Shown here in pieces: positions 19,530 to 31,471 of a DNA stretch of 64,000 bases (positions within the stretch are counted from its first letter, which is position 1; the number at the start of each line of letters is the position of its first letter). The stretch comes from CAVOGJ01 sp963700865 (GTDB lineage: Bacteria > Planctomycetota > Planctomycetia > Pirellulales > Pirellulaceae), in the NCBI GenBank assembly GCA_963700865.1, contig CAVOZC010000018.1, positions 1,302,001 through 1,366,000 on the forward strand, given 5' to 3'. The notes under the pieces were generated by a model. It saw only the letters and a list, made by a program, of their open reading frames with translations. It was not told the DNA's origin and made no database searches. Position numbers and translations under genes: made by a program.

Positions 19530-20981
19530 TCAGGCCAAAATCTCGTGAATCACGCGAGCCGGCTCGACGCCGGTCAGTCTTGCATCCAGCCCCTGGAATT
19601 TGACCGCGAACCGTTCAAAGTCGATGCCGCACAGCGCCAGGATGGTGGCATGCAGGTCGTGCACCGTCACGACGTTTTCCACGGATCGGTAACCGAATTC
19701 GTCGGTGGCGCCGTACGTGATGCCTGGCCGCACGCCCCCGCCGGCCATCCAGATGGAAAAGGCCAGGATGTGATGATCGCGTCCCGACCCCTGGGCCATC
19801 GGCGTGCGGCCAAACTCACCGCCCCAAATCACGAGCGTATCCTCCAACATGCCCCGCTGACGTAAATCGTCGATCAGCGCCGCGGTGGCTTGATCGGTTT
19901 CCTGAGCGGCGGACGTCATGTTGGGAACCAGATCACTATGATGGTCCCAAGCGCGATGGTACAGCTGAATAAAGCGGACGCCGCGCTCGGCCAACCGCCG
20001 AGCCAACAAGCAGTTGGAGGCGAATGTGCCGTCGCCCGGCTGCTTGATTCCATAGCGTTCGATGATCGCGGGACTTTCGTCGCGAAAATCTGTTAGCTCC
20101 GGCACGGACGTCTGCATCCGGAACGCCAGTTCATACTGTGCGATCCGAGTCTGAATTTCTGGATCCCAGACTTGCTGGGCCAGCCCCTCGTTCCGCCGTT
20201 TGACCTCCTCAATCACCAACCGTTGCGTACTCTGGCATACGCCGTCGGGGTTGCCGATGTAATTGACCGCGTCACCCCGCGAGCGGAACTCGACCCCCTG
20301 GAACTTGCCGGGCAGGAAGCCGCTGGACCATTGCCTGGCGGATACCGGCTGCGCTCCCCCGCCTCGACCTTGCGAGACAAGCACCACAAAGCCTGGCAAA
20401 TCCTCCGTTTCCGCGCCCAGCCCGTAGAGCAACCAGGAACCCATGCTGGGCCGTCCCTTGAGCGTCGAGCCGGAGTTCATGAAGGCCTGGGCCGGATCGT
20501 GATTGATCTGGTCCGTGACCATGGAGCGTATGATGCAGATATCGTCCGCAATGCGGCCGATATGCGGGAAGAGTTGCGACACCTCCTGGCCGGCAGTGCC
20601 GCATTTTACGAAGCGGGTGAAGGGCCCGCGAACCTTCAGTTCCGCGTTCTGCAGTTGCGCGAGTTGCTGCCCGGCCGTCAGAGATGCTGGAAACGGCTGT
20701 CCGTCCCAGTCCCTCAGGGTCGGTTTGTCATCGAAGCTCTCCAGGTGCGAGGGGCCTCCCGCCATGCAGAGATGGATCACCCGTCGGGCGCGCGGGGTCC
20801 TGTGCGGAGAGACCAACACGCCCCCCTGCGAGGATGCCAGCGGCGCGGCGGGCCCCGCCGCCGAGTGGCTTCCCAGCAGATGAGCCAACGCCAGGCTGCC
20901 AATTCCGTAGGCGGACTCACGGAGATAGCTGCGACGATTGATTTCACGGGTCGTGCAGGGCGTGTGCAGGGGCCGATCCAT
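19530..20981 (-). CDS. DUF1501 family protein, copy A
   Basis: A 483-residue protein of the sulfatase-like DUF1501 family, which is expanded in planctomycetes. An N-terminal segment NRRSYLRESAYGIGSLALAHL looks like a twin-arginine-type export signal. Family motifs are HLCMAGGPSHLESFDDKP, DQINHDPAQAFMNSGS, WDHH and GGEFGRTPMAQGSGRDHH, with metal-ligand-like Asp and His residues. It starts 12 bp after the DUF1549/DUF1553 gene and forms a two-gene unit with it. The substrate is unknown; a role in breakdown of complex carbohydrate or sulfated polymers is often proposed. The frame is intact. Confidence 0.9.
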   Translation of the reverse strand: MDRPLHTPCTTREINRRSYLRESAYGIGSLALAHLLGSHSAAGPAAPLASSQGGVLVSPHRTPRARRVIHLCMAGGPSHLESFDDKPTLRDWDGQPFPASLTAGQQLAQLQNAELKVRGPFTRFVKCGTAGQEVSQLFPHIGRIADDICIIRSMVTDQINHDPAQAFMNSGSTLKGRPSMGSWLLYGLGAETEDLPGFVVLVSQGRGGGAQPVSARQWSSGFLPGKFQGVEFRSRGDAVNYIGNPDGVCQSTQRLVIEEVKRRNEGLAQQVWDPEIQTRIAQYELAFRMQTSVPELTDFRDESPAIIERYGIKQPGDGTFASNCLLARRLAERGVRFIQLYHRAWDHHSDLVPNMTSAAQETDQATAALIDDLRQRGMLEDTLVIWGGEFGRTPMAQGSGRDHHILAFSIWMAGGGVRPGITYGATDEFGYRSVENVVTVHDLHATILALCGIDFERFAVKFQGLDARLTGVEPARVIHEILA

Positions 20982-20993
20982 AGGGGGCTCGAT

Positions 20994-23900
20994 TTAGTAG
21001 CGGGTGATGGTCTCGTGCAGATTCAAAACGACGCGGCACAGATTCGTCCAGGCGGCCAACTCGACGGGGGTCGCGTCGGCGTCGTTCTTGGACCAACCGA
21101 CGGCCAGCAGCTTTTTCGCGTCGCCCGGCGCACGTTGATACGCACCGCGGAGTTGACTGAGCAAATCGTTTAGCGAAGCCACCTCGGCAGGGTTGGGGGA
21201 ACGCAGCAGGCACAGTTCGTAAATCCACGCGATCCGCCGCGGATCATCCGGGGGGCCTTCGCTGAGCGCCCGATTGGCCAACCGCCGAGCGCATTCCACA
21301 AACGTTGGATCGTTCAGTAGCGTGAGGGCTTGCTGTGGAGTGTTCGCGAGGCTGCGAAGCGCGGTGCAGTCCTCACGCGAAGGCGCGTCGAAATTAGCCA
21401 GCATCGGGTGCGGAAACGTGCGCTGCCAATGGGTGTAGATGGCTCGACGATACTGGCGTTCGTCACGATCCGCCGCGTACGGGCGATCCGGGAACTGCAA
21501 ATGTGCGTAGTAATTGGGCGGCTGGTAGGGCCGGCAAGGAGGACCGCCCACATCCGGGCACAGCAGTCCCGCAATGGCCAAGGCATTGTCACGCACGATC
21601 TCGGCCTCCAGTCGACGAGGTCGCTGATGTGACAGCAGTTGGTTGGCCGGATCAATCGCTTCAGCCGAGGGGGAGGGGCCCGTTTGCTGTCGATACGTGT
21701 GGCTGGTGACGATCAGCCGCACCATGTGTTTGACGTCCCAGCCGCTCTCACGAAACTCGACTGCCAGCCAGTCCAACAGCTCGGGATGCGTGGGTGCCTC
21801 TCCTTGCGCCCCAAAGTCGTCCAGGCTGGCACAGAGTCCCGTTCCGAAAAACTGGCTCCAGAGTCGATTCATCACGACCCGTGCCGTCAATGGATTGGAG
21901 GCGTCGACCAGCCATTCGGCGAGGTCCAGCCGTGAGAGGCGGTGTGAACTCGTCGCGTCGCCGACCAGAAACGCCGGCAGTGCCGGCTCGACCACCTCAC
22001 CCGAATCGTCCTGCCAATTGCCCCGCGGCAGGATGCGAGACGTTCGCGGAGTCACGGCGGCGGTGACCATCACGGGTGTTTGCCCATCCCGAGCCGCCAG
22101 AATCTGGCGATCAAGTTGCCAGACGCGATCGTAACTCGGCCCGTCGGCGGCGGTGGACCGGAGGTAGGACCCGAGTAGCGCCAGCGATGATGCGCGTCCC
22201 TCCGCCACGGTCAGGTCGGACGGATCGCGCGCGCAGGCTTGGCGAATGTCGGCCGGCCGCAGTGCGGACACGGACAGTCGCATCCGTGCCAACCGGTTTT
22301 CAGGAAGGGTGATCCAGACAAGATCATCCTCGGCCAGGCGAAAGGGGGCCGCCAGGAACCAGACGCTGGTCAGGGGGAGCGTGGCTGGATTCTTTGGAAC
22401 GTGCCAGTCGTTTTCGATCCCGATACGCGCATGCCCATTGCGGTACACCGGGACAGAGTCACTCGCGTCGGCATATGCCAGTCGGAGTGTCCGGCGTTGC
22501 CCCTCGTGTTCCACCGCCAGCTGCAGTCTTACGTGGAAGTCCGCGGCTTGCCCATCACGCCGCAGCGCGTTGTCCGCGGCATTCGTGTCGCCGGGCAGGA
22601 TATCCAGCCGAACGGCCGCCAGCCAACCGGCTCCCGGTCGTAAGGCAAGCTGATCTTGTGAGGCGGGCCCCGCGGCGAAGGTGATCGTTTCGTCCGTGGG
22701 GGGCGCCTCCGCCGCGGCGGCGCCGATCCGTTGAATGGGAGACTGCGGTAGCCAGCCACTGGGATGCGCGGCGCAGCTACGCTCCCGTTCGCGGGCCCAA
22801 CTTGCGAACGACGCTGCTGCCGTGGCATCGCTCGCAATCGCGACGCGCAACCGCTCCAACTCGGCATCGATCTTTGCCTCGAGCTGGCGAATCCGGTGTT
22901 GGAGGTAGGGGCTGGCAACTTTGATCTCGGGGGGGAAGGGATGGTCGTTCGTATAGCCGGCCAGGTCCGGATTAGGCGTATAGCCATAGTCGGCGTAGAC
23001 TCCCCATTGGCGGATGTCCGCAAAGAAGGCACCGAGTGCGTAGAAGTCCCGGGTCGTGATGGGATCGAATTTGTGATCGTGGCATTCGGCGCAGGCGTAG
23101 GTTGATCCGAGCCAGGCCATGCCGACCGTGCGGACTCGATCCGCCGTGTACTTCGCGAGATACTCGAGCGGCTGAGCGCCTCCTTCGCGTGTCATCATGT
23201 TCAAGCGATTGAAGCAGGTTGCGGTCAACGATGCCGAGGACGGATGGGGTATCAAGTCACCGGCCAATTGTTCCCGCGTAAATTCATCGAACGGCTTATT
23301 CTGGTTGAAGCTGTCAATGACGTAATCGCGGTATGCCCAGGCATTCTGATTTTGATCACCATGGAATCCCACGGTATCCGCGTAGCGGACAACGTCCAGC
23401 CAGGGGGATGCCATGCGTTCGCCAAAGTGGGGCGACTGCAGCAGGTGATCGACGATTTGTTGGTAAGCATCGTCCCGCGGATCGTGAACAAACGCGGCGG
23501 CCTCGGCCGGTGTGGGAGGCAGACCCACGAGATCCAGATAAAGTCGGCGGATGAGCGTGCGTGGATCGGCCGCGGGGGATGGCTTCAGCTGTCGCGTCCG
23601 CAACGTGTGTTGGATCCATCGGTCGATCGGATGCGCGGGTGCCATGAGGCCATTGAAGTCGACCGGCAGGGTTGGCCTGCGGGGCAGAACATAGGCCCAG
23701 TGTTGCTCGTACGGCGCCGCGCGCGATCCACTCCGTCAGCAATTGTTTTTCTTCGGCCGTCAGAGGCTTGTGGGCATCGGCGGGGGGCATGCGCAGGTCC
23801 GGATCGTCAGAGGCGATCCGCTCGACCAGTGTTGACTCGGCAACCTCACCCGGCACGAAGGCGCCGGCCACGATGGCCGCGTCACGGAGATCAAGTCGCA

Positions 23901-24072
23901 GGTCGGCTTGTCGTTGCGACGCATCGGGCCCATGGCAAGAGAAGCAGTGATCCGACAGGATGGGGCGGATGTCGACATCGTACCGCAGCTCGCTACCCGC
24001 GATCGTCGTGAGGGACGCGACCGTCAGGCCGAGCCACAGCAGCAGGAAAGCAAAGCGCGGCGGGCAAGTCAT
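20994..24072 (-). CDS. PSCyt1-DUF1549-DUF1553 cytochrome-like protein, copy A (one frameshift)
   Basis: A secreted protein of about 1,025 residues. From ATG 24072 there is a signal peptide (FAFLLLWLGLTVASLTTIAG), then a cytochrome-c-like domain with one haem motif CFSCH and a downstream MPP methionine ligand candidate. Near 23716 the frame shifts; APYEQHWAYVLPRRP leads into DUF1549 (DPRTLIRRLYLDLVGLPPTP; CAECHDHKFDPI). A beta-rich middle region follows, then DUF1553 (NPLTARVVMNRLWSQFFG) to the stop at 20994. It is paired with DUF1501 copy A. A redox or carbohydrate-degrading role is suspected for the family but not proven. Confidence 0.9.
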
Positions 24073-24167
24073 CCGGTGATCCCAAGCAGGCGAAGCGAGG
24101 CGGAACGCTCGTCCATTATGCCAACGATTCACGCAGAAATCACCGGGATAAGTGCAAGTCGTGCAAG

Positions 24168-26145
24168 TTACAGATAGACACGGCGGTTGTAGATGTACCA
24201 TTCGGCCAGCAGCACGATGACGGCGATCAGCAGAATCCACCGCCAGGCGTCTCGGCGAGTGGTTTCAAAGCCCTTTTGGGCCTGCACCCTGTTCCAGGCC
24301 GTCTCGAACGCGTCTTGCGGCACAATGCGACTCTCCGTGGCATCGAACAGGTTGACGGCGAAACGTTGCGACACCGTTTTCCCGTCCGGTAGTACCGTAT
24401 ACACGCCGGCCTGATTCGTGTCGGTGAAGATGTAGGCATTGTTGCGATCGCGCACTGCTTCGCTGCGTGTTCCGGCGGGCGTTTCGACGGTTACGGACCG
24501 ATCGGCGTTTTCGACACGAATAAAGACGGGTTGACCTGGAAGGGTCGTCGTCAATTCGTCCGTCGTGTTCCCACCCGCCAGGTATTCAAGGACGTTTTTG
24601 CAGAAGAGCGGAAAGCTGGCGCGAATGGGCCAATCGGTATTGGGGATGGTGCTTCCCTGTTCGTCCTGGCGGAAGATTTCGAATCCCACCACCACATCTT
24701 CGAATCCCTCGCGGGGCGCGATGGCACACAGGGCGCCCGCGTCCGAATCGATCAGGATCTGGGCTCCCGGCGGCCCCTCGATGGGAGTTCCTCGGGCGAT
24801 GCGCACGTCGCCGAAGACGAGATATTTCATCAACGGGTGTGACAATTCGACATCGATGATTTGCGGACCGATGACGGCGGCTTCCCGCGTCCAGGTGTCG
24901 CCGGGTGGCAGTTCGCCAAAGAACAGCGTGTTGGCTGCTGGCATGATGTCCGGGCGACAGCGGTCGAAAATCACAAGGTCATAGCCACCTTCCTCCGCCT
25001 GTCGCCGAAATTCGGAGGACTCGAGTCCCGCGGGCTGCATGATCGAGATGTCGGCGACCTTGCGGGCCGTCTCGGTGCCCAAACCCATCTCCAGGGCCTC
25101 GTTTTCGGCCGTCACCAGCATCACTTTGGCGCGGCGTCCCGGATTGACGGCCGCGAAGGCGCGATTATCGGCTGCCAGGTCATCCTGCAGGTCGAGCGCG
25201 ACCGACAGGGTCCCGGTTTGGATGCGATCAAAGCGAAAGCTCGTCCCGGCCGTTTCGCCGGGCGGGACGACGACCTGTGCCGCGTCGAGCAGCACATCAT
25301 CCAGCTTCAGACTCATTTCCACCTCATAGGTATCCGGCGAAAAACTTTGGACCTCGATGAAGGCCTCCATGCGATCGGGCCGAGCCGGATTGGTCTGGAC
25401 GTTGAAGGCGGCGATTGCCAGGTTGCGAGCTTCGGGCGATCCGATGGGCAAGTAAATTGGATTCAAGTTGCCCCAGGAAAATTCGGGGATCGGCGCGGAA
25501 GCCTCCGTCGCTGAGGATGAACACGTCGGCCGGCATCGCCTCGGCGGCAGCCACGTCGCCTGCGTTCGCGTCACCGCTGCGACCCGGATTGGCCAGTCCC
25601 GCGGCCACTTGTAAGGCTTCGCTGATATCACTGGTCCGCTGCGTAGGCTGGATCGCCCGCAAGCGGGACCTGAGCAGCCCTTTATTGGTCGTAAATGGCT
25701 GCTCAACCTTGGCGCGATCGGAAAAACTGACGAGCATCGCCGCGTCTCCCGGGGCCATTTGTTCGATGAGATCATCCACCTTTTGCTGGGCGACCGCCAA
25801 TCGCGAGGGCTGTTCATCCGTGGCCGACATGCTGGCCGAGTTGTCGACGAGAAAAATCAGCCGGTTCTTCAGCCGTGACTGGGCTTGCCAGCTGGGCCGC
25901 AAGCAGGCCAGCATCAGCAGTCCGACAATCAGCAGTTGCAGAAACAGCAGCAGGTTTTGCCGTAGCCTTTGCCAGAGACTGTTGACGTGCATATCCTCGA
26001 TCGTGCGCCGCCACAAAAAGGTACTGGGTACCTCCAGCGGATTGCGGCGGAGTTTGAGGAAGTAGAGCAGGATGATGGCGGGGGGGACGAGTCCCAACAG
26101 CAGCCATTGGGGTCCCGATAGCATGCTCGAAAAGAGATCACTCAT
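24168..26145 (-). CDS. BatA-like VWA membrane protein of MoxR cluster 2 (one frameshift)
   Basis: About 659 residues. The N-terminus has the BatA arrangement: a hydrophobic segment (WLLLGLVPPAIILLYFLKL) then LEVPSTFLWRRTIEDMHVN, and a second segment before the VWA domain with MIDAS DNSASM and ILSDGGF. The frame breaks near 25490 just after ILSDGGF; PEFSWGNLNPIYLPIG continues through a long beta-rich domain to a C-terminal membrane anchor (WILLIAVIVLLAEWYIY). The start ATG 26145 overlaps the DUF58 stop (ATGA). The large C-terminal domain probably faces the periplasm. Confidence 0.85.
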
Positions 26146-27036
26146 CGGACCAGTCCCCGTTGACGAAGATAGTTCGTCACCAGCTGGTCCACCGGTTGAT
26201 CGGTGTTGGCCAGAATATAGGCCATGCCGCGTCGCGTGCAGAATTCGCGAGCTCCGTCCACGAACGCCGCCAAGGTCCGCTGGTAGCGGTCGAGGAGCGG
26301 CCGACTGACGGTGATCTCGGCGATATCCGCGTCCTCGCAATCGACCAGCTTCAAGTCGCCCGCGATGTCCGGCTGGACCTCTTCCGGGGACAGTACCTGG
26401 ATCACGTAGACGTCCAATTGCTGCGCCACGAGGTAACGGAACGCCGTATCGTAGCCGTTCTTGTCCATCAGATCGCTGATCAGGACGAGGATTCCCTTGC
26501 CCTTATTGCGTAGCGAAAAATTCTTCACGCCTTCGAGCAGCGAGACATTCTGCCCGGGCTGAATGCTATTCAGGTAATCGATCATCCGGTACAGGCTGTG
26601 TCGACCGCGCAGGACTGGCCCGGGCTTGGCGACCGACGAGGCGAGCGTTTCGATCCGCACCCGATCGGCCCGGCAGAGTCCAATGAATCCGAGGGCGGCC
26701 GCCAATTGCTTGGCGTATTCGAGTTTCGTCGGCTCGCCAAAGTCCATCGAGCTGCTGTTGTCGATCAGCGCGAAGAAGTGCAAGTCTTCCTCTTCCAGAA
26801 ACAACTTCAGGAAGAGCTTGTCGAGTCGCGCGTAGAGATTCCAGTCGATGAATCGCAGATCGTCTCCGGCGACGTAGTTGCGAAAGTCAGCGAACTCGAC
26901 GCTTTGCCCCTTGCGCCGGCTGCGGCGTTCGCCCTTCATGCGTCCGCGAAATATCTTGCGGCTGACTAACTCCAGTCGTTCGAGCTGTGCGAGCAACTCG
27001 GGCGAGAGCAAATGATTCGGGGGTGCTGACTGGCAT
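26142..27036 (-). CDS. DUF58 domain protein of MoxR cluster 2 (start uncertain, one frameshift)
   Basis: The core reads LLAQLERLELVSRKIFRGRM, QSVEFADFRNYVAGDDLRFI, a MIDAS-like DNSSSM and LVLISDLMDKN, all typical of the DUF58 branch working with MoxR. The best start is ATG 27036 (MPVSTP), with a one-base shift at the C-run 27019-27023 leading into NHLLSPELLAQ. An open frame continues further upstream but belongs to the moxR C-terminus. About 298 residues, no membrane segment. It overlaps the BatA-like gene by 4 bp. Confidence 0.82.
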
Positions 27037-27189
27037 GACGGTTGGCGGAGCAAGAACTGGTGTGGGGGCGTTGGAGATCCCGGCCGTTTCGATCCCCATG
27101 CGTCGGAGCAGGGAATGCGGTTGATTTCCGAGGTCAGGTGGCGGCCATCGGTGGTCGTAGGGGCTCCCTCGGCTTTTTCGGCCACTTGG

Positions 27190-28170
27190 TCAAGCACTTT
27201 GACCAGCAGCATCGTCGGTCTGCATCCCCTCGGCTTGTGCCTCGAAGTTCAGGATGACGCGATGCCGCATGGATGGCAAATAGACTCGACGGACATCCTC
27301 GAAACTGACGTTGTAGCGGCCTTCCAGCAAGCGCTCGCACCTTAGCTGCCAAGGCCAGCGTTTGTGCGCCGCGGGGGCTGGCGCCCCAGCGCAGGTACTG
27401 GTTGGTGACGTCGGTGGCGAATTCGCCGTCGGGATGCGTCGCCAGGACGAGTCGCACGATATAGTCCTGGACATGGTCCGCCAGGATGACCTCGCGGATC
27501 AGCTGTTGCCATTGAAGGATCTCGTACCCGTCCATGACTTTTTCGGCCTCGACGTGTACACCGCGGGTGGTCCGCGCCGACGATGGTCGCCAGCTCTTCG
27601 CGGCTGGAGTAGCCCACGACCAATTTGAAGAGGAAGCGATCGAGTTGTGCTTCGGGCAGCGGATAGGTGCCTTCCTGCTCGATCGGATTCTGCGTGGCCA
27701 TGACAAAGAACGGCTGCTTCAGCTCGAACCGCTTGCCGGCCGTCGTGACGGTCCCTTCCTGCATCGTTTCGAGCATGGCCGATTGCGTCTTGGGTGTGGC
27801 GCGATTGACTTCGTCGGCCAGGCAGATTTGCGTGAAGATGGGGCCTTGCTGGAACTCAAACACGCGCCGGCCCTCCGGGTCTTCGACCACCATGTTGGTG
27901 CCCAGGATATCGGCGGGCATCAGATCGGGCGTGAATTGAATGCGCGAGAAGTCAAGATCGAGCGCCGTGGCCAGCGTCCGCACCAGCAAGGTCTTCCCCA
28001 GTCCGGGCACGCCTTCCAAGCAGACAGTGACCACCGACGAACAGGCAGGTGAGCACGCCGTGGACAATTTCGTCATGGCCGACAATCACCTTGCCGATCT
28101 GACTCGTTAGCGACTGGTAGCGTTGGCGGAACTGTTCGGCCCGCTCTTGCATCGATTCGGCAGCACTCAT
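27190..28170 (-). CDS. MoxR-family AAA+ ATPase, copy 2 (three or more frameshifts)
   Basis: From ATG 28170 the chain reads IGKVIVGHDEIVHGVL. After a break near 28030 come Walker A GVPGLGKT, FTPDLMPADILG, Walker B CLADEVNRATPKTQ and ATQNPIEQEGTYPLPEAQLDRF. Further breaks near 27580 and 27340 separate VHVEAEKVMDGYEIL and the C-terminal RRVYLPSMRHRVILNFEAQAEG. That last frame stops at 27190, but LLVKVLDQVAEKAEG in another frame right there may be the true end, so the 3' limit is uncertain by about 60 bp. It differs clearly from copy 1 in sequence, so the two are paralogues rather than a recent duplication. Confidence 0.87.
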
Positions 28171-28258
28171 GCGATTCCTCGTCTAAAGGAATGAGAATCT
28201 TGGTGATCATTGTGTCAGTTTTTCAAATGACAGGCTGGAAGCCTATCCCAGGCGACCG

Positions 28259-31200
28259 TCATCCCCCGGGCGGGTCTCGTTTTTGTTTTCCTTTGAGTGC
28301 CTGTTGTTTGGCTTTCTTCAGCCGCGTGGCAAAATCGTCTTCCTCCGGCTGCAGGGGGCCCATCTTATCCGGAGCCGCTTCGCGGCGAACCTCCGGGGGA
28401 GGGGTCGCGGCGGGGCCTGCGAGCACCGAGGTGTCGACTGGTTGGTCGGGTTCGGGCTCGAAACGGGTCGCCGCCCGGCGTTGATCGATCGACTGGGAAA
28501 TTGCCGCCTTGCGGCTGCGCAAGCGTTCCATCTGGGCTTCTTCGCCCCCGTCATGGTCCCGTTGCAGCAAGAGGTCGCGGAGGCGTCCCAGGCCGGTGTA
28601 AAGCCAGCCAAATTCCAGGGCGACTCGACGTACCAGGACATCGCCGAAGAACAGGCACCCGGCGGCCAGCACGAGCCAGGGCCAGATGTAGTTGCTCGAT
28701 ACGGTGCGGGCAACGTCGCGTCGAAAGGTATTGATCTCGGACTTCATTTCCTGGTCGGGCTGATCCAGCGGCACGTCGATGAGCTGGCCGGCGGCGCCCC
28801 CCTTGGGTTCCAGCGACGCGAGGCTGGCCAGCAAGGCGGTATTCGTATCGCGGTCGCGAAATTCCGCCGAGTAGGGGATGTTGATACCGGTACGAATGGG
28901 CGCCTGTCCCGACCCGGAGTTGATCGTCAGGAAATAACTGCCGCTGCGGCCGGCCTCGAAATCCCCCTGGTATCGACCGGGCGCCGTCTGTCGCAGCCTC
29001 ACGGCCTGCGGCTCCATCGTGGGACCGACGAGGGCCGCATTGATATCCAGGAAATCAAGGAATTCGTCTTCCTTGTCGAGTGCGTCCACGACGACTTGCA
29101 CTTTACCATCGTGGACCTGTGTCGAAACCGTGAAGTTGCCCGTATCCCCCGCGGGCCGCATGGCCCAGCGGACGAGCTGCGTGAAGAATTTGTCGTAACC
29201 GTCCCAGGAGGTCCAGTCGGCGGCCCAGCGGTGTCCGGCGTCGCTGGTGAAAACCAGCGACCCGACCCAATCCGTACTGCCAGGCGGACAGCAACGTCGC
29301 GTTTTCGACGTTGACCGGATAGGGCGAGATCAACGAGGTCTCGACGAGTGGGTTTTCCTTCACCGACGTCATGACGAAACCCCGCAGGGGCGGCAGCGAG
29401 TCGACCCCCTGCAGGATCTCGTGCCAACCGGCCATTTGCGGTTGAATCTCCTTCTCGACGATCAGCGGCCGAGCGACGCGACGCGCTTCGCGCTGATAGA
29501 TGCGGGGTAGCGCCTTGGGGTTCCGGACGACGTAGTACTTGCCGCCGGTCGCGGTGGCGATCCTCCGCAACGGCGTGCTGCCGGGTGGACCGTGGGTGCC
29601 CACCGCCACCGTCGTCACCTTGACTTTCAGCTGTTTCAGCTGCGAGATGACACCGCTCGACGGAGGCGACGGATCACCATCACTGATGATGATCATGTGC
29701 TTGATGGCGGCTTCCCTGACAGAACCAAAACCGGCCGCCGCAATCTTCATGGCGGGATCAAAGTCGGGCATATCCCCTGGGACCATGCGATCGATGCGGG
29801 AAACCATCAGGGAGCGGCGGTCGGAGACCTTGATCAGCCCCTGCGGCTTGCCCCACAGCCAGGCCTCGCGAAAGGTGGACTGGTCCCAGGCCACGACGCC
29901 GCAATAGTCTTGCGGACCGAGGGCCTTGAGCGCTTCGCGGCCGATCACCTTTTGCCAGTGATTGCCTTCGGGCAGCTCCGAGGCGTGCATGATCATCACC
30001 AGCGCTCCGACGGCCTGCACCTTCGTATTGCGAATCTGGAAATCGACCGGCATCGCCTTTTCCAATTCCGTGTTGGCCCAGCCACCGGCCCCAAAGGCGT
30101 TTTGGCCCCCCAACATCACCAGACCACAACCCATTTGCTGCGTATTGCGAACCAGCATCGTCACTTGCTCGTCACTGAAATTGCTGAGGTTGTCCGCGGT
30201 GCTGCCGCTGCTGCGGGGCACGTTCGCCAGGATCACGCAGTCATAGCGTTGCAGCTCGGCGAGGCTGCTAAAGAGCTGATCGGAGAACTGGACGTCGACT
30301 TGCAGGTTGTTGCGGCGGAGACGATCCGCGAGCAGACTGAATTCCCCGCTGCCATCCGGCTGGCGATTCTCCCAGTCCTCGATCAGCAAGATATTCCCCT
30401 TGCCACGAACGTAGGTGAAGCCGGTGGCTCGGTTGTTCTGCGTCAACGCGTCATCGGTCGCCTCAGCGGGCGAGAAGATCGCTTCGTACTCGTAGAAATC
30501 GGGTTGTTCGATTTCGTCGGAGAAGCGGAGCACGGTCTTGCCGGGACCGAGTGTCACCTCCGATTCGTCCAGGGTCTCGGCCTGTGGTCCACGACGTCGC
30601 ACCAGCCGCACGCGACCCGCGACGGTGCCCGCATCATCCGACGTCGCCGGAGTCAGATTGTTCAAGACGACCGTGGCATTGAATGGCTGCCCCTTGCGGA
30701 TATCGCCGGGCAGGGCGACTCGTTCGACAGCCACCTCGGCGCGGCGAGATAGCTTGACCGGCACGGCATCGATGCTCACACCTTCCGCGGCCAACTGCCG
30801 GGCGATGTTTTCGGCACGGCCCAGGTTTTCATTCCCGTCGCTGATAATCACCAGCCGCTTTGACGCATCCTCAGGGAAGGTTGCCTGAGCCAGCTTCATG
30901 GCGGCTTCGAGATTGGTAGCGTCGGTGCGGAGATCGGCAGCCCCCTCGATGCGATTGTAGAGCGGCAGATCGTCGTCCAGGGGAGGAATCTCGATCGTCG
31001 CATCTCGGCCAAAGACGATCACGCTGGCTCGGTCGCGATAGGCGTCGTCGCGATGGGCCTCCACTTCCTCGACGACGTAATTCAGCATCGTTTGCCGCTG
31101 TGCCGAAGGGATGCTTGCCGATTGATCGAGCAGATAGATGACCGTTAGCCCGTCGTTCTTGCGGAGGATTTGCACATCGGCCAGGGCCAACATGATCAGC

Positions 31201-31376
31201 GTCAAGACGAGCGAGCGAAAGAGGAGAGCCACCACGCGGCGGAACGATCCCAGTCCCGCCAGACTGTGATAACTCCAGGTCCACATGGCGACGAGCAGTA
31301 CGACCAGGAGCGCCAGCAGCCATCGCCACCACGGATTATCGAAAGCGAGTCCGATGTCCCAAAAAGCGGCATTCAT
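28259..31376 (-). CDS. Large membrane protein with VWA and amidotransferase-like domains (one frameshift)
   Basis: About 1,040 residues. The start is ATG 31376 (MNAAFWDIG); a second ATG at 31418 is less likely. Two N-terminal membrane segments (WWRWLLALLVVLLVAMW; ALLFRSLVLTLIMLALA) precede a VWA domain with DQSASIPS and IISDGNEN. Next comes a class-I glutamine-amidotransferase-like fold (VILANVP, MLGGQNAFGAGGW) and a second VWA-like strand IIISDGDPSPP. The frame breaks near 29252 (GRVA then VFTSDAGHRWAADW). The last third has a membrane segment (NYIWPWLVLAAGCLFFGDVL) and a charged coiled tail. It lies 88 bp upstream of moxR copy 2 on the same strand. Its architecture matches planctomycete proteins found beside MoxR-DUF58-BatA. 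Confidence 0.82.
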
Positions 31377-31471
31377 CGTATTGGTTTTCCGTTCCGGGCA
31401 GGACTGTTTGCCGACCACGCTGCTGGTCGAGGCCTCATGCTACCGCCGCTCGGGAACAAGGGCTGATCGGT

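Noticed and set aside
23244..24011. A 255-codon plus-strand frame and other long frames opposite the DUF1553 genes
   Set aside because: They are antisense shadows of a high-GC coding strand and show no recognisable domain.
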